This document shows positions 1-7,164 of a DNA stretch of 8,591 nucleotides, in pieces. The stretch's first letter is position 1. Each line of letters begins with the position of its first letter. The notes under the pieces are model-generated. The model was not told the DNA's origin. It saw nothing but the letters and a program-made list of their open reading frames with translations, and searched no databases. Made by a program: the position numbers and the translations under genes. This stretch comes from Bacteroidales bacterium (lineage in GTDB: Bacteria; Bacteroidota; Bacteroidia; Bacteroidales; UBA932): contig JABUTP010000040.1 of the NCBI GenBank assembly GCA_021443625.1, forward strand, positions 1 through 8,591, written 5' to 3'.

Positions 1-387
1 TTCTGCGACGACTCCATTGTAAGGGGTACCCAGCTCAGGGACAATGTACGCACCTTCGTTGCACACGGCGCCTCGGAAGTCCATATCCGCATCAGCTGCC
101 CGCCCCTGATTTTCCCCTGCACCTACGTCAATTTCTCGGCCTCGAAGAGTCCTCTGGAACTCATCACCCGCCGCGTCATTCAGGAACTTGAGGGAGAACA
201 CGACAAGAATCTCTACGAGTATGCCAAATTCGGCAGCCCCTGCTACTGCAAGCTGGTGGAGGCCATCCGCAGCAAACTTGGCATGACATCCCTGAAATTC
301 AACTCCGTCGAGAACCTTGTGGAAGCCATCGGTCTGCCCAAGGAGTGCATCTGCACCCATTGTTTCGACGGTACTGCAAACGATTAA
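1..387 (+). CDS. purF: Amidophosphoribosyltransferase (PurF), C-terminal part; 5' end outside window
   Basis: This is the last 128 codons of a glutamine phosphoribosylpyrophosphate amidotransferase. The enzyme transfers ammonia from glutamine onto PRPP to give phosphoribosylamine, the first committed step of cytosolic purine synthesis. The frame is open from base 1 and ends in TAA. Residues 3-10 (DDSIVRGT) are the family's PRPP-binding loop. Cysteines at residue 40 (FPC) and in the C-terminal CICTHC cluster sit where the Bacillus-type enzyme binds its [4Fe-4S] cluster, so this looks like the iron-sulfur class. That assignment rests on family knowledge, not on alignment. The N-terminal glutaminase half with its catalytic cysteine lies upstream and cannot be checked. 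The stop is 12 bases before the next gene on the same strand, so the two are probably co-transcribed. The family is clear; the exact paralogue is less certain because Bacteroidota can carry more than one PurF-like gene. Confidence 0.93.
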   Translation, partial: FCDDSIVRGTQLRDNVRTFVAHGASEVHIRISCPPLIFPCTYVNFSASKSPLELITRRVIQELEGEHDKNLYEYAKFGSPCYCKLVEAIRSKLGMTSLKFNSVENLVEAIGLPKECICTHCFDGTAND

Positions 388-399
388 CCGGCATTTCTT

Positions 400-819
400 A
401 TGGAACTGATTGAGAACACCAACTATCAGGCGGCTCTGGAGTATATCTCCGAACACGACCTCGAGGAACTCTCTCCGGGACGCCACTATATAGACGGCGA
501 CAATCTTTTCGTCAATATTGTTGACGACGAACTGCAGCCTGCGGAGAAGGCCTGCCTTGAGGTGCATAACCGCTACATCGACATTCAGATACCCCTCTCG
601 GCCAGCGAGTCGTTCGGCATCAAGCCCCGCAAGGAGTGCCTCAAACCCATTGGGGAGTTTGACGACGAAAAGGACTATCAGCTGTTCGCCGACAAAGATT
701 GGGAAACAGTGACTGTCCCCGAGGGGGAAGCCATAGTTTTCGCCCCCGATATGGCCCATGCCCCGTTGATAGGGAGCGGCCCCATCCGCAAGGCCGTATT
801 CAAGGTAAAGGTCGATTAA
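400..819 (+). CDS. YhcH/YjgK/YiaL family cupin-like protein
   Basis: A complete 139-residue protein of the YhcH/YjgK/YiaL (former DUF386) family, which also includes EbgC, the small subunit of the evolved beta-galactosidase. The usual length is about 150 residues. Two family blocks are visible: ExHxxYxDxQ at residues 54-63, and FxPxxxHxP at residues 114-122. The GRHxID segment at 28-32 is also typical. The conserved Glu, His and Asp side chains form a metal-binding pocket in a beta-barrel fold in known structures. Members have been linked to handling of exogenous sugars such as sialic acid or pentoses, but the reaction is not settled. There is no signal peptide, so it should be cytosolic. ATG at 400 is the first start after the purF stop and gives the family N-terminus; no Shine-Dalgarno is evident, as is common in Bacteroidota. 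It probably depends on read-through from purF. Family assignment is confident; substrate unknown. Confidence 0.92.
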   Translation: MELIENTNYQAALEYISEHDLEELSPGRHYIDGDNLFVNIVDDELQPAEKACLEVHNRYIDIQIPLSASESFGIKPRKECLKPIGEFDDEKDYQLFADKDWETVTVPEGEAIVFAPDMAHAPLIGSGPIRKAVFKVKVD

Positions 820-843
820 TCACTCGCTCATAAAGAGGTGTTG

Positions 844-879
844 ATGGCAGGCTGGAAACATAAGTTTTCAGCCTGCTAT
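844..879 (+). terminator. Perfectly paired hairpin between convergent genes, likely terminator
   Basis: Arms 844-859 and 864-879 form a 16-pair stem with an ATAA loop, including two G-U pairs (846/877 and 855/868). It lies 25 bases after the yhcH-family stop. In the opposite RNA the two G-U pairs become C-A mismatches, so the structure is stronger in the + strand transcript. The TGA stop of the convergent comEC-like gene (868-870) falls inside the right arm. No clear U-run follows on either strand, so intrinsic termination is plausible but not proven. Confidence 0.55.
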
Positions 880-1914
880 TATGTGTATCAGAAGGTACAG
901 AAGGTGCAGGACGCGGCCCAGCAGTCTGCCCAGCAGGGGGCCGAGCCACTCCATTCCGTGGGTCAGGCCGGCTAAGGGGGTGAGATAGATGGCGATGCTG
1001 GCCAGAGGGGTGGCAAAGAGGTTGGTAACCATAAAGAATCTTGGGAAGGTGCCGAAATAGAGCAATACCAGCGGTGCGGTGAAACATTGTGCCGACAGGG
1101 TTAGTGCCAGCAAATCCCGCAGTTTCTCCATTATCACACTCCTGCAGTACAGCAGGGAGCGGAGTTTCGGATAGACGAAATGTATCCCCGCCATTGCTCC
1201 GTAGGAGAGTTGGAACCCTATTCCGAAGGGGGAGGAGGGGTTGCAGATGCATGCCACAAGGGCGCTGATGGCAAGTGCCCGCAGAATGTTGCGCCGACTG
1301 TGGAAGTATCCCCCCGATTCATACACCGTAATCATCACGACCGCCCTCATTATGGAACTCCCAAGTCCCGCTATCACCGCATAACTCCACATACAAAGCA
1401 ATATGATTGCAGTCCGCAGCACTCGGGCATGGCGCGATTTGCCCATAAAAGAAAGGGTGAGCGAAAGAAGTGCATACAGGACGCCGATGTGCATCCCCGA
1501 CAGGGCCAGGATGTGCATCGCTCCGCTCCGTTTGAAGTCGCGCTTGATGTCGCGTGTAAGAGCGCTGCGGTCGCCTATCGCAATGGCTCTGAGGATGGCC
1601 GCCTCGTCGTTGCTGCCCGGTGGCAGGACTGATGCCAGATATTGCGACACGGCCTCCCTGGAATGTTCCGCCCGCAGGCGAAGCTCGCTGCTCTCGAAGT
1701 CAAGCCCTCCAATCTGGGCGGAAATGCCCCCCAGGCAGAAAAAGATTACGGAGACCAGGACTCGGATGCGGGTAAGGGTCAGAACAGCGGTCAGCCCCAG
1801 CGACAAAAGCGCAGCGGTTATGAGCACGGCGGGCGAGGGGGGGAGCACCCCAAAGACTATGCATCCGGCCACAATCCCGGCCGAACAGAGAATTATCGTG
1901 TCACATCCCTTCAT
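868..1914 (-). CDS. ComEC/Rec2-type competence-domain membrane protein, short form
   Basis: A 348-residue polytopic inner-membrane protein matching the core of ComEC/Rec2, the channel that carries single-stranded DNA into the cytoplasm during natural transformation. Diagnostic blocks, numbered from the ATG, are IGDRSALT at 113-120, HILALSGMHIG at 134-144, SSIMRAVVM at 186-194 and GFQLSYGAMAGI at 233-244. Three hydrophobic segments lie in the first 70 residues and about six more follow from 133 to the end. Full-length ComEC proteins are roughly 700 residues or more, usually with an N-terminal OB-like domain (DUF4131) and often a C-terminal metallo-beta-lactamase domain. Neither is seen, because the region between segment 3 and the core is only about 60 residues. 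ATG at 1914 is chosen because an AAGAGGGG run sits 6 bases upstream; a TTG at 1920 would be the alternative. It is last in the - strand train, 28 bases after the S66 peptidase gene. Role in DNA uptake is inferred from the family only. Confidence 0.85.
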   Translation of the reverse strand: MKGCDTIILCSAGIVAGCIVFGVLPPSPAVLITAALLSLGLTAVLTLTRIRVLVSVIFFCLGGISAQIGGLDFESSELRLRAEHSREAVSQYLASVLPPGSNDEAAILRAIAIGDRSALTRDIKRDFKRSGAMHILALSGMHIGVLYALLSLTLSFMGKSRHARVLRTAIILLCMWSYAVIAGLGSSIMRAVVMITVYESGGYFHSRRNILRALAISALVACICNPSSPFGIGFQLSYGAMAGIHFVYPKLRSLLYCRSVIMEKLRDLLALTLSAQCFTAPLVLLYFGTFPRFFMVTNLFATPLASIAIYLTPLAGLTHGMEWLGPLLGRLLGRVLHLLYLLIHIIAG

Positions 1915-1920
1915 ACCCAA

Positions 1921-1928
1921 CCCCTCTT
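1921..1928 (-). promoter_or_regulatory. Shine-Dalgarno-like AAGAGGGG before the comEC-like gene
   Basis: On the - strand AAGAGGGG ends 6 bases before the ATG at 1914. The spacing fits that ATG and not the TTG at 1920, which it would touch directly. The other complete - strand genes in the train have no comparable well-spaced purine run, so this helps decide the start. It could be chance, because Shine-Dalgarno use is weak in Bacteroidota. Confidence 0.4.
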
Positions 1929-1942
1929 GACGACTTGGAAGC

Positions 1943-2932
1943 TTACTTCTCCAGGAACTTCAATGTGCTTCCGTCAGGTCCTACGGTGAATTTAACCTTG
2001 CATCCTTCGATGACCGGGTAGTTGTACGACTCGTCGTGCCCTATGGGAAAGTCGTAGGCGACGGGGATTTTCAACTCTTTAAGATAGAAATGGAGCATCT
2101 CGTTTATGCTCTCGAAACTGTTGCCTCCCGGGCAATCGACGAACCGCCCCACGACTATCCCCTTGACTTTGTCCGTTATTCCCCGAAGCATCAGCAGGTG
2201 CAGCATCCGGTTTACACTGCGGCAGCTCTCGCCGACATCCTCTATGAACAGGATAATCTCCTTGGCATCGATGGCGTTGAAGAAATCATATTCGGAGCCT
2301 GCCAGGCCGCCATATACGCTCATGTTTCCCCCTATCAGAATCCCCTCGGCCTCGCCGTAACTGTCGTATTCGTGGGGGACGCTGTGATATGTTGGGAGTT
2401 GCCCGTAAAGGAGGTCCTTGAGCATCAGCGACACCGTGTCGGTCCCCTCTCCGTGCTTGAACGGGGTGGCCATATTGGCGTGGATGCTCATATTGCCGGC
2501 GCAAATCTGGGCACTGTGCAGAGCGGTGATGTCGCTGTAGCCGGTAATCCATTTGGGGTACCTGCGCAGCGAATCCAGAGGGAGGTTGCACAATATGTGG
2601 GCGGCGCCGTATCCCCCTCTCGTACACATTATGGCCTTGATTTCGGGATCTCGCAAGGCCCGGAGAAGGTCCTCGGTCCGTTCCGCGTCACTTCCGCCGA
2701 AGGAACCGCAACTGTCGGCAACGTGCTCGGCATATACCGGCACGAGACCCCAGCCCGACAGGGCTGCCGCCATACTGTCAACCGAATTGCGGTCAATCCT
2801 GCTGGCGGGGGTTATGAGGGCCACCTTGTCCCCCTCGTTGAGAAAGGCGGGCATCGTGAGCGTTTTTGGGGTTCCGCAACTGCCGGCAATGCAGGCGACA
2901 GCAGAAAGTATGAAGAAAAATCTCAGTTTCAT
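1943..2932 (-). CDS. LD-carboxypeptidase / MccF-like S66 family serine peptidase, lipoprotein
   Basis: A 329-residue member of peptidase family S66 (LdcA/MccF). LdcA removes the terminal D-Ala from murein tetrapeptides by cleaving an L,D bond; MccF cleaves microcin C-type conjugates. The family's Ser-Glu-His triad can be placed at Ser133 (GYSD), Glu231 (IEDVGE) and His299 (PIGHD). The RGGYG loop at 105-109 is typical. Length is slightly above the usual 300 or so because of an N-terminal signal: a hydrophobic stretch and lipobox ending AGS-Cys19, which predicts a signal-peptidase II lipoprotein. Classical LdcA is cytosolic, so export is notable. The ATG at 2932 gives this complete signal. The gene starts 12 bases after the GH123-type gene and belongs to the same transcript. 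It could process muropeptides from self or foreign cell walls, or another peptide conjugate; the sequence alone cannot tell. Confidence 0.92.
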   Translation of the reverse strand: MKLRFFFILSAVACIAGSCGTPKTLTMPAFLNEGDKVALITPASRIDRNSVDSMAAALSGWGLVPVYAEHVADSCGSFGGSDAERTEDLLRALRDPEIKAIMCTRGGYGAAHILCNLPLDSLRRYPKWITGYSDITALHSAQICAGNMSIHANMATPFKHGEGTDTVSLMLKDLLYGQLPTYHSVPHEYDSYGEAEGILIGGNMSVYGGLAGSEYDFFNAIDAKEIILFIEDVGESCRSVNRMLHLLMLRGITDKVKGIVVGRFVDCPGGNSFESINEMLHFYLKELKIPVAYDFPIGHDESYNYPVIEGCKVKFTVGPDGSTLKFLEK

Positions 2933-2944
2933 AGTCTTGCCCGG

Positions 2945-4972
2945 CTATTGGGAAAGGTACTCCAGCATTTCGCGGCGTATCTTGCGGAAATCGTGGGTGG
3001 AGAGATTGAATGTCTTGAAATCGGGATTTACCCGCGATATCCACTCGTCAGCTTTGGCCTGACTCTTCTTTTCCGCCATCTTGAGCAGGGCGTAGTCGTT
3101 GATGCCCTCCCTTTGGGCGCAGGCCCTGGTGGAGATGTAGAGGGTGTGGTATCCCGGATAGATCAGGTACGAATCCCCTCCGCAGAGACCGCCCACGGCA
3201 CAATCCCTGAAGATGTCCTTGTAAAGGTCGTCGGGCCAGTACATCAGCCCCCAATGGAGGAATCCGTCGGTATGGGTGCGGTAGTTCTCCCAATGGAGGT
3301 ATCGCGTCTTGAGCAGAGGCTGGCACACGAACCGGTTGGCATACTCACCCTGAGGCAGGACGCAGGTGTAAATCCAGTCATTTTTCCCCTCGCGGTGCCG
3401 TTGCTCGTAGTAGGCCGACTCGTTGTCATAAACGTCGAGTTTGGGACACATAATGTCGCACAAATCGCCTATGAGTTTTGTGGAACCGTTGTCAACGGCA
3501 TCCATCAGCTTCACTTCCGGGGCGTATTTCTTGGCAAGGGATGCGTAAAAATTCCACGACTCCGCATTGGAAGCGGCCGGCTCGTCCCCGATATGGAGAG
3601 CGAACATATCAATCCAACCCTTAGCCTTGAGGTGGGCTTGCAATGCCGTGAAATAGTCCTCAAGATAACTCTCCACATAGCCCCTGTATTCGTCCCAGTT
3701 GTTGTAGATAAGATTGCGGTCCAGCCATCTCCAGCCTCCCTTGCCGTCGGGGATGTAGTTATATACCGGCACATAGGTGCTTCCCCAGTTCTCGATGACA
3801 CTGCACACGTGGCTCCCTTCGATGAACTTCAGACCGCCTTCCCTGATATAAAACTCAACCTCCTCGTCGAACTTCTCAAAACTGAAGGTGAAGGTGCCGT
3901 CGTCGGTGATGCCGCTTGGCCACAGCTGGGCGGTGAGCAGATATGTGTTCTGCCCGATGCTGCGGCAGGTCTTGGCAAGGATGTCGCGCATTTCAAAATA
4001 ACGAGGCTCACCATATTCGGGCTTGACGCCGTTGTTCATCTGCTCGAAGAACCACTCGAAAATCCAGTTGGATACCTTCAACCCCGACTCCGCAATCACC
4101 ACGGGGTAAATCTCGCACGAAACATACAGATCCTGACTCACTGCTCCGCCGGTGGAGTTGCCGTTGAACGTTACCTTGGCGGTATAAAGCCCCGGAACCG
4201 CATCCTCGGGTGACTCAATATCCATCCAGAACAATTTGTGACACCCTTTCTGCAGGGAGAAAGGGGCGTCGGAGGGGATGATGGGGTCGGCAAAAGTATT
4301 GTCGTTGAGATAGCCGAACGAAGCGGGGTTGACCGAGGAGGGAACATATTCGACCCAGCCGGTAACTGGGGCGGGCAGGGAGTGCCCCTTGCCGTCCGAA
4401 AAAGTTCCGACTGTGACGGTCATTCCGCTGAGGTCCTCGAGTGCTTCGAGCCCGATTTGGATGGAAGCCACCTCCCCGCGGGCCATGGCCAGGGTGTCGC
4501 AGTCGTATTTCTGGGTGATACCCTTCTCGGAGACCTTCGTCATTGCATCTATCTGATAGATGCCCAAGGATTTGCTTACGTTCATAGTGGAGCGTGTAGA
4601 AACCGTGACCGTCTCCGGATGTCCCGCGTTGCCGTTCGCGTCCAGAGGGGTGACGGCGATGGTGTAGTCCCGGCCCGGAGCGAGATTGCAGAACGTATGG
4701 CTTGTCCCCTTGCATCCGTCAATCTGCCCGGCAGACACGGATTGGCCCGTCTCCGTGCAGGAAATGTTCACGGCCTCCACGCCGCGCAGCTCTTTCCACG
4801 AAACGGTGGCTTCATTCTGCGTGACGCCAAGCGGAGTGACCGCGAGTTTCCCAACTTCCATTATGGAGGGTATGTCGGATTCTCCCGGGGTGGGATTGAC
4901 ATACTTGTTGCACGAAAATGACATTAACGAAAATGCCGTTATGGAGAAAATAATGCTGAAATTCATTTTCAT
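2945..4972 (-). CDS. GH123-type (former DUF4091) glycoside hydrolase, lipoprotein with FN3-like region
   Basis: A 675-residue lipoprotein. The N-terminus is a signal with lipobox (FS-Cys21), followed by a fibronectin type III-like beta domain at about 42-128 (TVSW, then PGRDYTIAVTP). A second beta-sandwich region occupies about 135-290, and the catalytic barrel runs from about 300 to the end. An HIGDEP motif holds adjacent Asp463 and Glu464. In characterised GH123 beta-N-acetylgalactosaminidases an Asp-Glu pair drives substrate-assisted cleavage, so this pair is the likely catalytic site. The tail GGDSYLIYPG (598-607) and REGINDYALL (621-630) is characteristic of DUF4091 proteins. The expected role is hydrolysis of a beta-linked N-acetylhexosamine, but the wider family is poorly characterised and the substrate remains open. 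The ATG overlaps the stop of the GH3 gene as ATGA, a usual sign of translational coupling. Confidence 0.87.
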   Translation of the reverse strand: MKMNFSIIFSITAFSLMSFSCNKYVNPTPGESDIPSIMEVGKLAVTPLGVTQNEATVSWKELRGVEAVNISCTETGQSVSAGQIDGCKGTSHTFCNLAPGRDYTIAVTPLDANGNAGHPETVTVSTRSTMNVSKSLGIYQIDAMTKVSEKGITQKYDCDTLAMARGEVASIQIGLEALEDLSGMTVTVGTFSDGKGHSLPAPVTGWVEYVPSSVNPASFGYLNDNTFADPIIPSDAPFSLQKGCHKLFWMDIESPEDAVPGLYTAKVTFNGNSTGGAVSQDLYVSCEIYPVVIAESGLKVSNWIFEWFFEQMNNGVKPEYGEPRYFEMRDILAKTCRSIGQNTYLLTAQLWPSGITDDGTFTFSFEKFDEEVEFYIREGGLKFIEGSHVCSVIENWGSTYVPVYNYIPDGKGGWRWLDRNLIYNNWDEYRGYVESYLEDYFTALQAHLKAKGWIDMFALHIGDEPAASNAESWNFYASLAKKYAPEVKLMDAVDNGSTKLIGDLCDIMCPKLDVYDNESAYYEQRHREGKNDWIYTCVLPQGEYANRFVCQPLLKTRYLHWENYRTHTDGFLHWGLMYWPDDLYKDIFRDCAVGGLCGGDSYLIYPGYHTLYISTRACAQREGINDYALLKMAEKKSQAKADEWISRVNPDFKTFNLSTHDFRKIRREMLEYLSQ

Positions 4973-7164
4973 CGTCTTGCGTATTTTTCGGTTCGGGCAT
5001 CCTTGATGACACCGCTGAAATTCAGGCCGAAGGCAAAATCATACTGATTCCCTTCGGAGTCGGTATAGGGTTCCATATCAAAAGGCACATCCTCAAATTG
5101 CTCCTCCACGCTCTTCATCGAGGCGGGCATCTGCATCGGCAGCAGGGCGGACGGCTCGCTGTTGCCGCAAATCAGTTCCATCACCGCCTGATATTGGACG
5201 CCGAAGGAGAGGAGCAGGGCATTGCTGAGCGGCTCGACCTCGCTTACTACAGTGGGGCGGGTGAGAGCCATAACGGTCACAACCGGTTTGCCCTCCATCT
5301 CTGCGCGGCACTTTTCAAGCATATCGAGTTCCCACTCGTTGGCGGTGGTGACGCTGCGTCCCTTGTAGGAGCGGTTGGAAAAGTCTTCCAGCGGGTCTCC
5401 TCCGGCCACGCTAACCTCCCTGGCATATTCGGCGCAGTAGGGGCGGTATTGCAGCGAAATGGGAAGGTAGCCGCTGTCGCTGCGCGAAAAGTCGTAGCCC
5501 ACGCCTCCGTCAGGAGCGTTAATGCAGAGCAGCGCAAAATCGGCCTCGGCGGCATTGCTGACCACTTCAAAATATTGTCTTGCAGCGTTGCAGACCGTTT
5601 CGTAGTCGCGGGTCCGGGAAGGGATATATACTTTCGACCCTTTGGCTGCGGGAAGGGCGGCTCCGGCATTCTTGGCCATCACCACCGACTTTATCTGAGC
5701 CTCGAAGCCCGCTTTCATATAGTCGGGATTCCCCACTATTGCAGCGGCCTTTGCGGGGTCGCAGTAGGGATTTTCAAATTGTCCGGTGCGGAAAATAGGG
5801 AGCAGCAGCCTGACGGCTGAACGCTCAAACCGTTCGCGGGCCGACTCCGCCCCGTATTTCTCCTCCCACATCCGGTAGGCGGCTATCACTGGGGCGGCGT
5901 CACAGTTGCCTCCGAACTGATCTACCCCCGCCTCTATCGCCTTGAAATGGCGCTCCTCTATTGACGCGGTTTCCATACCCCAGGGTTTGCCCCACGCCTC
6001 TTCGGGACGGTCATTCTCCCAGGTAATGCACCAGTCGGTGCAGACCACTCCGTCATATCCGTATTTCACTCTCAACAAGTCGTTGATGATGTAACTGCTG
6101 TAGTTGTTGCCCACGTTCTCGCCCGAAGGGTTCTGCCCGTAGGATATGGTATAGTATGGCATAACCGCCGCCGCCTTTGCGGTGGGGCCGTCCAGACGGA
6201 ATGCGCCGCTCAGGAAAGGCCACATTCCGTCCTCAAGGTCATTGCCGGGATACACGGCATATTTGCCGTAGAAAAAGTGTGCATCCCGTCCCCCTTCGCC
6301 ACTGCCTCCGCCGGGCCAATGCTTGCACATTGCACTGACGCTCGCGTAACCCCAGCCGTCTTCAAGAGCATCTTCACCTTCGGAGGTCTGGAAACCGTCT
6401 ATGTAGGCCCGCGCCATATCGGCGCAGAGTTCCCTGCTCTCCCCGAAAGTGCCGTAAAATCTGTTCCAACGGGGGTCGGTGGCAAGGTCCATCTGTGGAG
6501 AAAGGGCGGTGGCGATGCCCAGGGCCCTGTACTCTGATGAGGCAATCCGCCCGAACTCCTGCACAAGCTCGGGGTCGAAGGTGGCAGCCATACCCAGCAT
6601 CACCGGCCAGAGGGAGATTTTCCCGCCGGAGCCGGCATTGTATTCGGCCACAGCCTTCGTTTCGTTGCGGGGGTCGGATGAAATGGTCACGGGAATACCC
6701 ATCCCGATGCCCTCCACCAGCGCCTGCATATTGTTGTTCCAGATGGCTCCGCTCTCGGGGGTGCGCAGGCGGACCACCAGCACCGAACGTACATTGTCAT
6801 CCTTGAGGAACTGCCCCTGCGGCCCTGTAACCTCCGGCCCGTAATCCACCGCCTGATGGGGGCTGTAGAGCATCAGTCCGGCAATCTGTTCGACACTCAT
6901 CTTCGAGGCCAGATCGCGGGCCCTTTCGGCAAACGGCTTCCGCCAGTCTTCATAGACGTCCAGCTGGCCGTCGCGGTCGAGGTCCTTGAACAACAGACCC
7001 TTATCTTCGATGAACATTAGACCTGATTCGGGGCTGAAGCCCAAATTCCTGCCTCTGGACTGCTCCAGAATCACATATCCGTCCATCTCCTTACGGGAGA
7101 CTTCGTTGCGGGCGCAGCCAAGGAGACATATTGCGGCTGCAGCATATAATAAAACTCTTTTCAT
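4969..7164 (-). CDS. Glycoside hydrolase family 3 lipoprotein with EF-hand-like loop
   Basis: A 731-residue GH3 beta-glycosidase. It starts with a lipoprotein signal (LLG-Cys17). Next comes a 12-residue EF-hand-type loop at 61-72 with ligands Asp61, Asp63, Asp65, Asp69 and Glu72. The GH3 N-terminal barrel covers about 85-420, and the C-terminal alpha/beta domain about 485-720. The nucleophile is predicted as Asp377 in GVVCTDW. KHWPGGG at 281-287 is the family's substrate-binding Lys-His block, followed by GRDAHF at 292-297. The acid/base residue is not assigned, as it varies within GH3. The protein ends soon after the YDFAFGLNF block, so the C-terminal FnIII domain of many beta-glucosidases is absent. 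GH3 enzymes remove single beta-linked sugars (glucose, xylose, N-acetylglucosamine and others); the specificity here is not readable. The ATG shares one base with the TAA of the GH28-like gene upstream, and the TGA overlaps the next ATG. Confidence 0.94.
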   Translation of the reverse strand: MKRVLLYAAAAICLLGCARNEVSRKEMDGYVILEQSRGRNLGFSPESGLMFIEDKGLLFKDLDRDGQLDVYEDWRKPFAERARDLASKMSVEQIAGLMLYSPHQAVDYGPEVTGPQGQFLKDDNVRSVLVVRLRTPESGAIWNNNMQALVEGIGMGIPVTISSDPRNETKAVAEYNAGSGGKISLWPVMLGMAATFDPELVQEFGRIASSEYRALGIATALSPQMDLATDPRWNRFYGTFGESRELCADMARAYIDGFQTSEGEDALEDGWGYASVSAMCKHWPGGGSGEGGRDAHFFYGKYAVYPGNDLEDGMWPFLSGAFRLDGPTAKAAAVMPYYTISYGQNPSGENVGNNYSSYIINDLLRVKYGYDGVVCTDWCITWENDRPEEAWGKPWGMETASIEERHFKAIEAGVDQFGGNCDAAPVIAAYRMWEEKYGAESARERFERSAVRLLLPIFRTGQFENPYCDPAKAAAIVGNPDYMKAGFEAQIKSVVMAKNAGAALPAAKGSKVYIPSRTRDYETVCNAARQYFEVVSNAAEADFALLCINAPDGGVGYDFSRSDSGYLPISLQYRPYCAEYAREVSVAGGDPLEDFSNRSYKGRSVTTANEWELDMLEKCRAEMEGKPVVTVMALTRPTVVSEVEPLSNALLLSFGVQYQAVMELICGNSEPSALLPMQMPASMKSVEEQFEDVPFDMEPYTDSEGNQYDFAFGLNFSGVIKDARTEKYARR

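Noticed and set aside
388..399. A promoter or terminator between purF and the yhcH-family gene
   Set aside because: Only 12 bases, with no hairpin and no Bacteroidota-type -33/-7 elements visible nearby.
1403..1930. Overlapping + strand frames opposite the comEC-like gene
   Set aside because: Arg/Ser-rich translations typical of out-of-frame reading of a membrane-protein gene; the ComEC motifs fix the real frame.
2036..4213. A 725-codon open frame on the + strand opposite the S66 peptidase and GH123-type genes
   Set aside because: Very long, but it runs antisense to two genes with clear motifs and crosses their junction. Its product is rich in Val, Gly, Ala and His with no recognisable domain, as expected from the mirror of GC-rich codons.
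4238..4921. A 227-codon + strand frame opposite the GH123-type gene
   Set aside because: It is antisense to the N-terminal half of a well-supported gene and has low-complexity, motif-free composition.
5098..5820. A 240-codon + strand frame opposite the GH3 gene
   Set aside because: It lies wholly inside the GH3 C-terminal coding region on the other strand and shows no motif.
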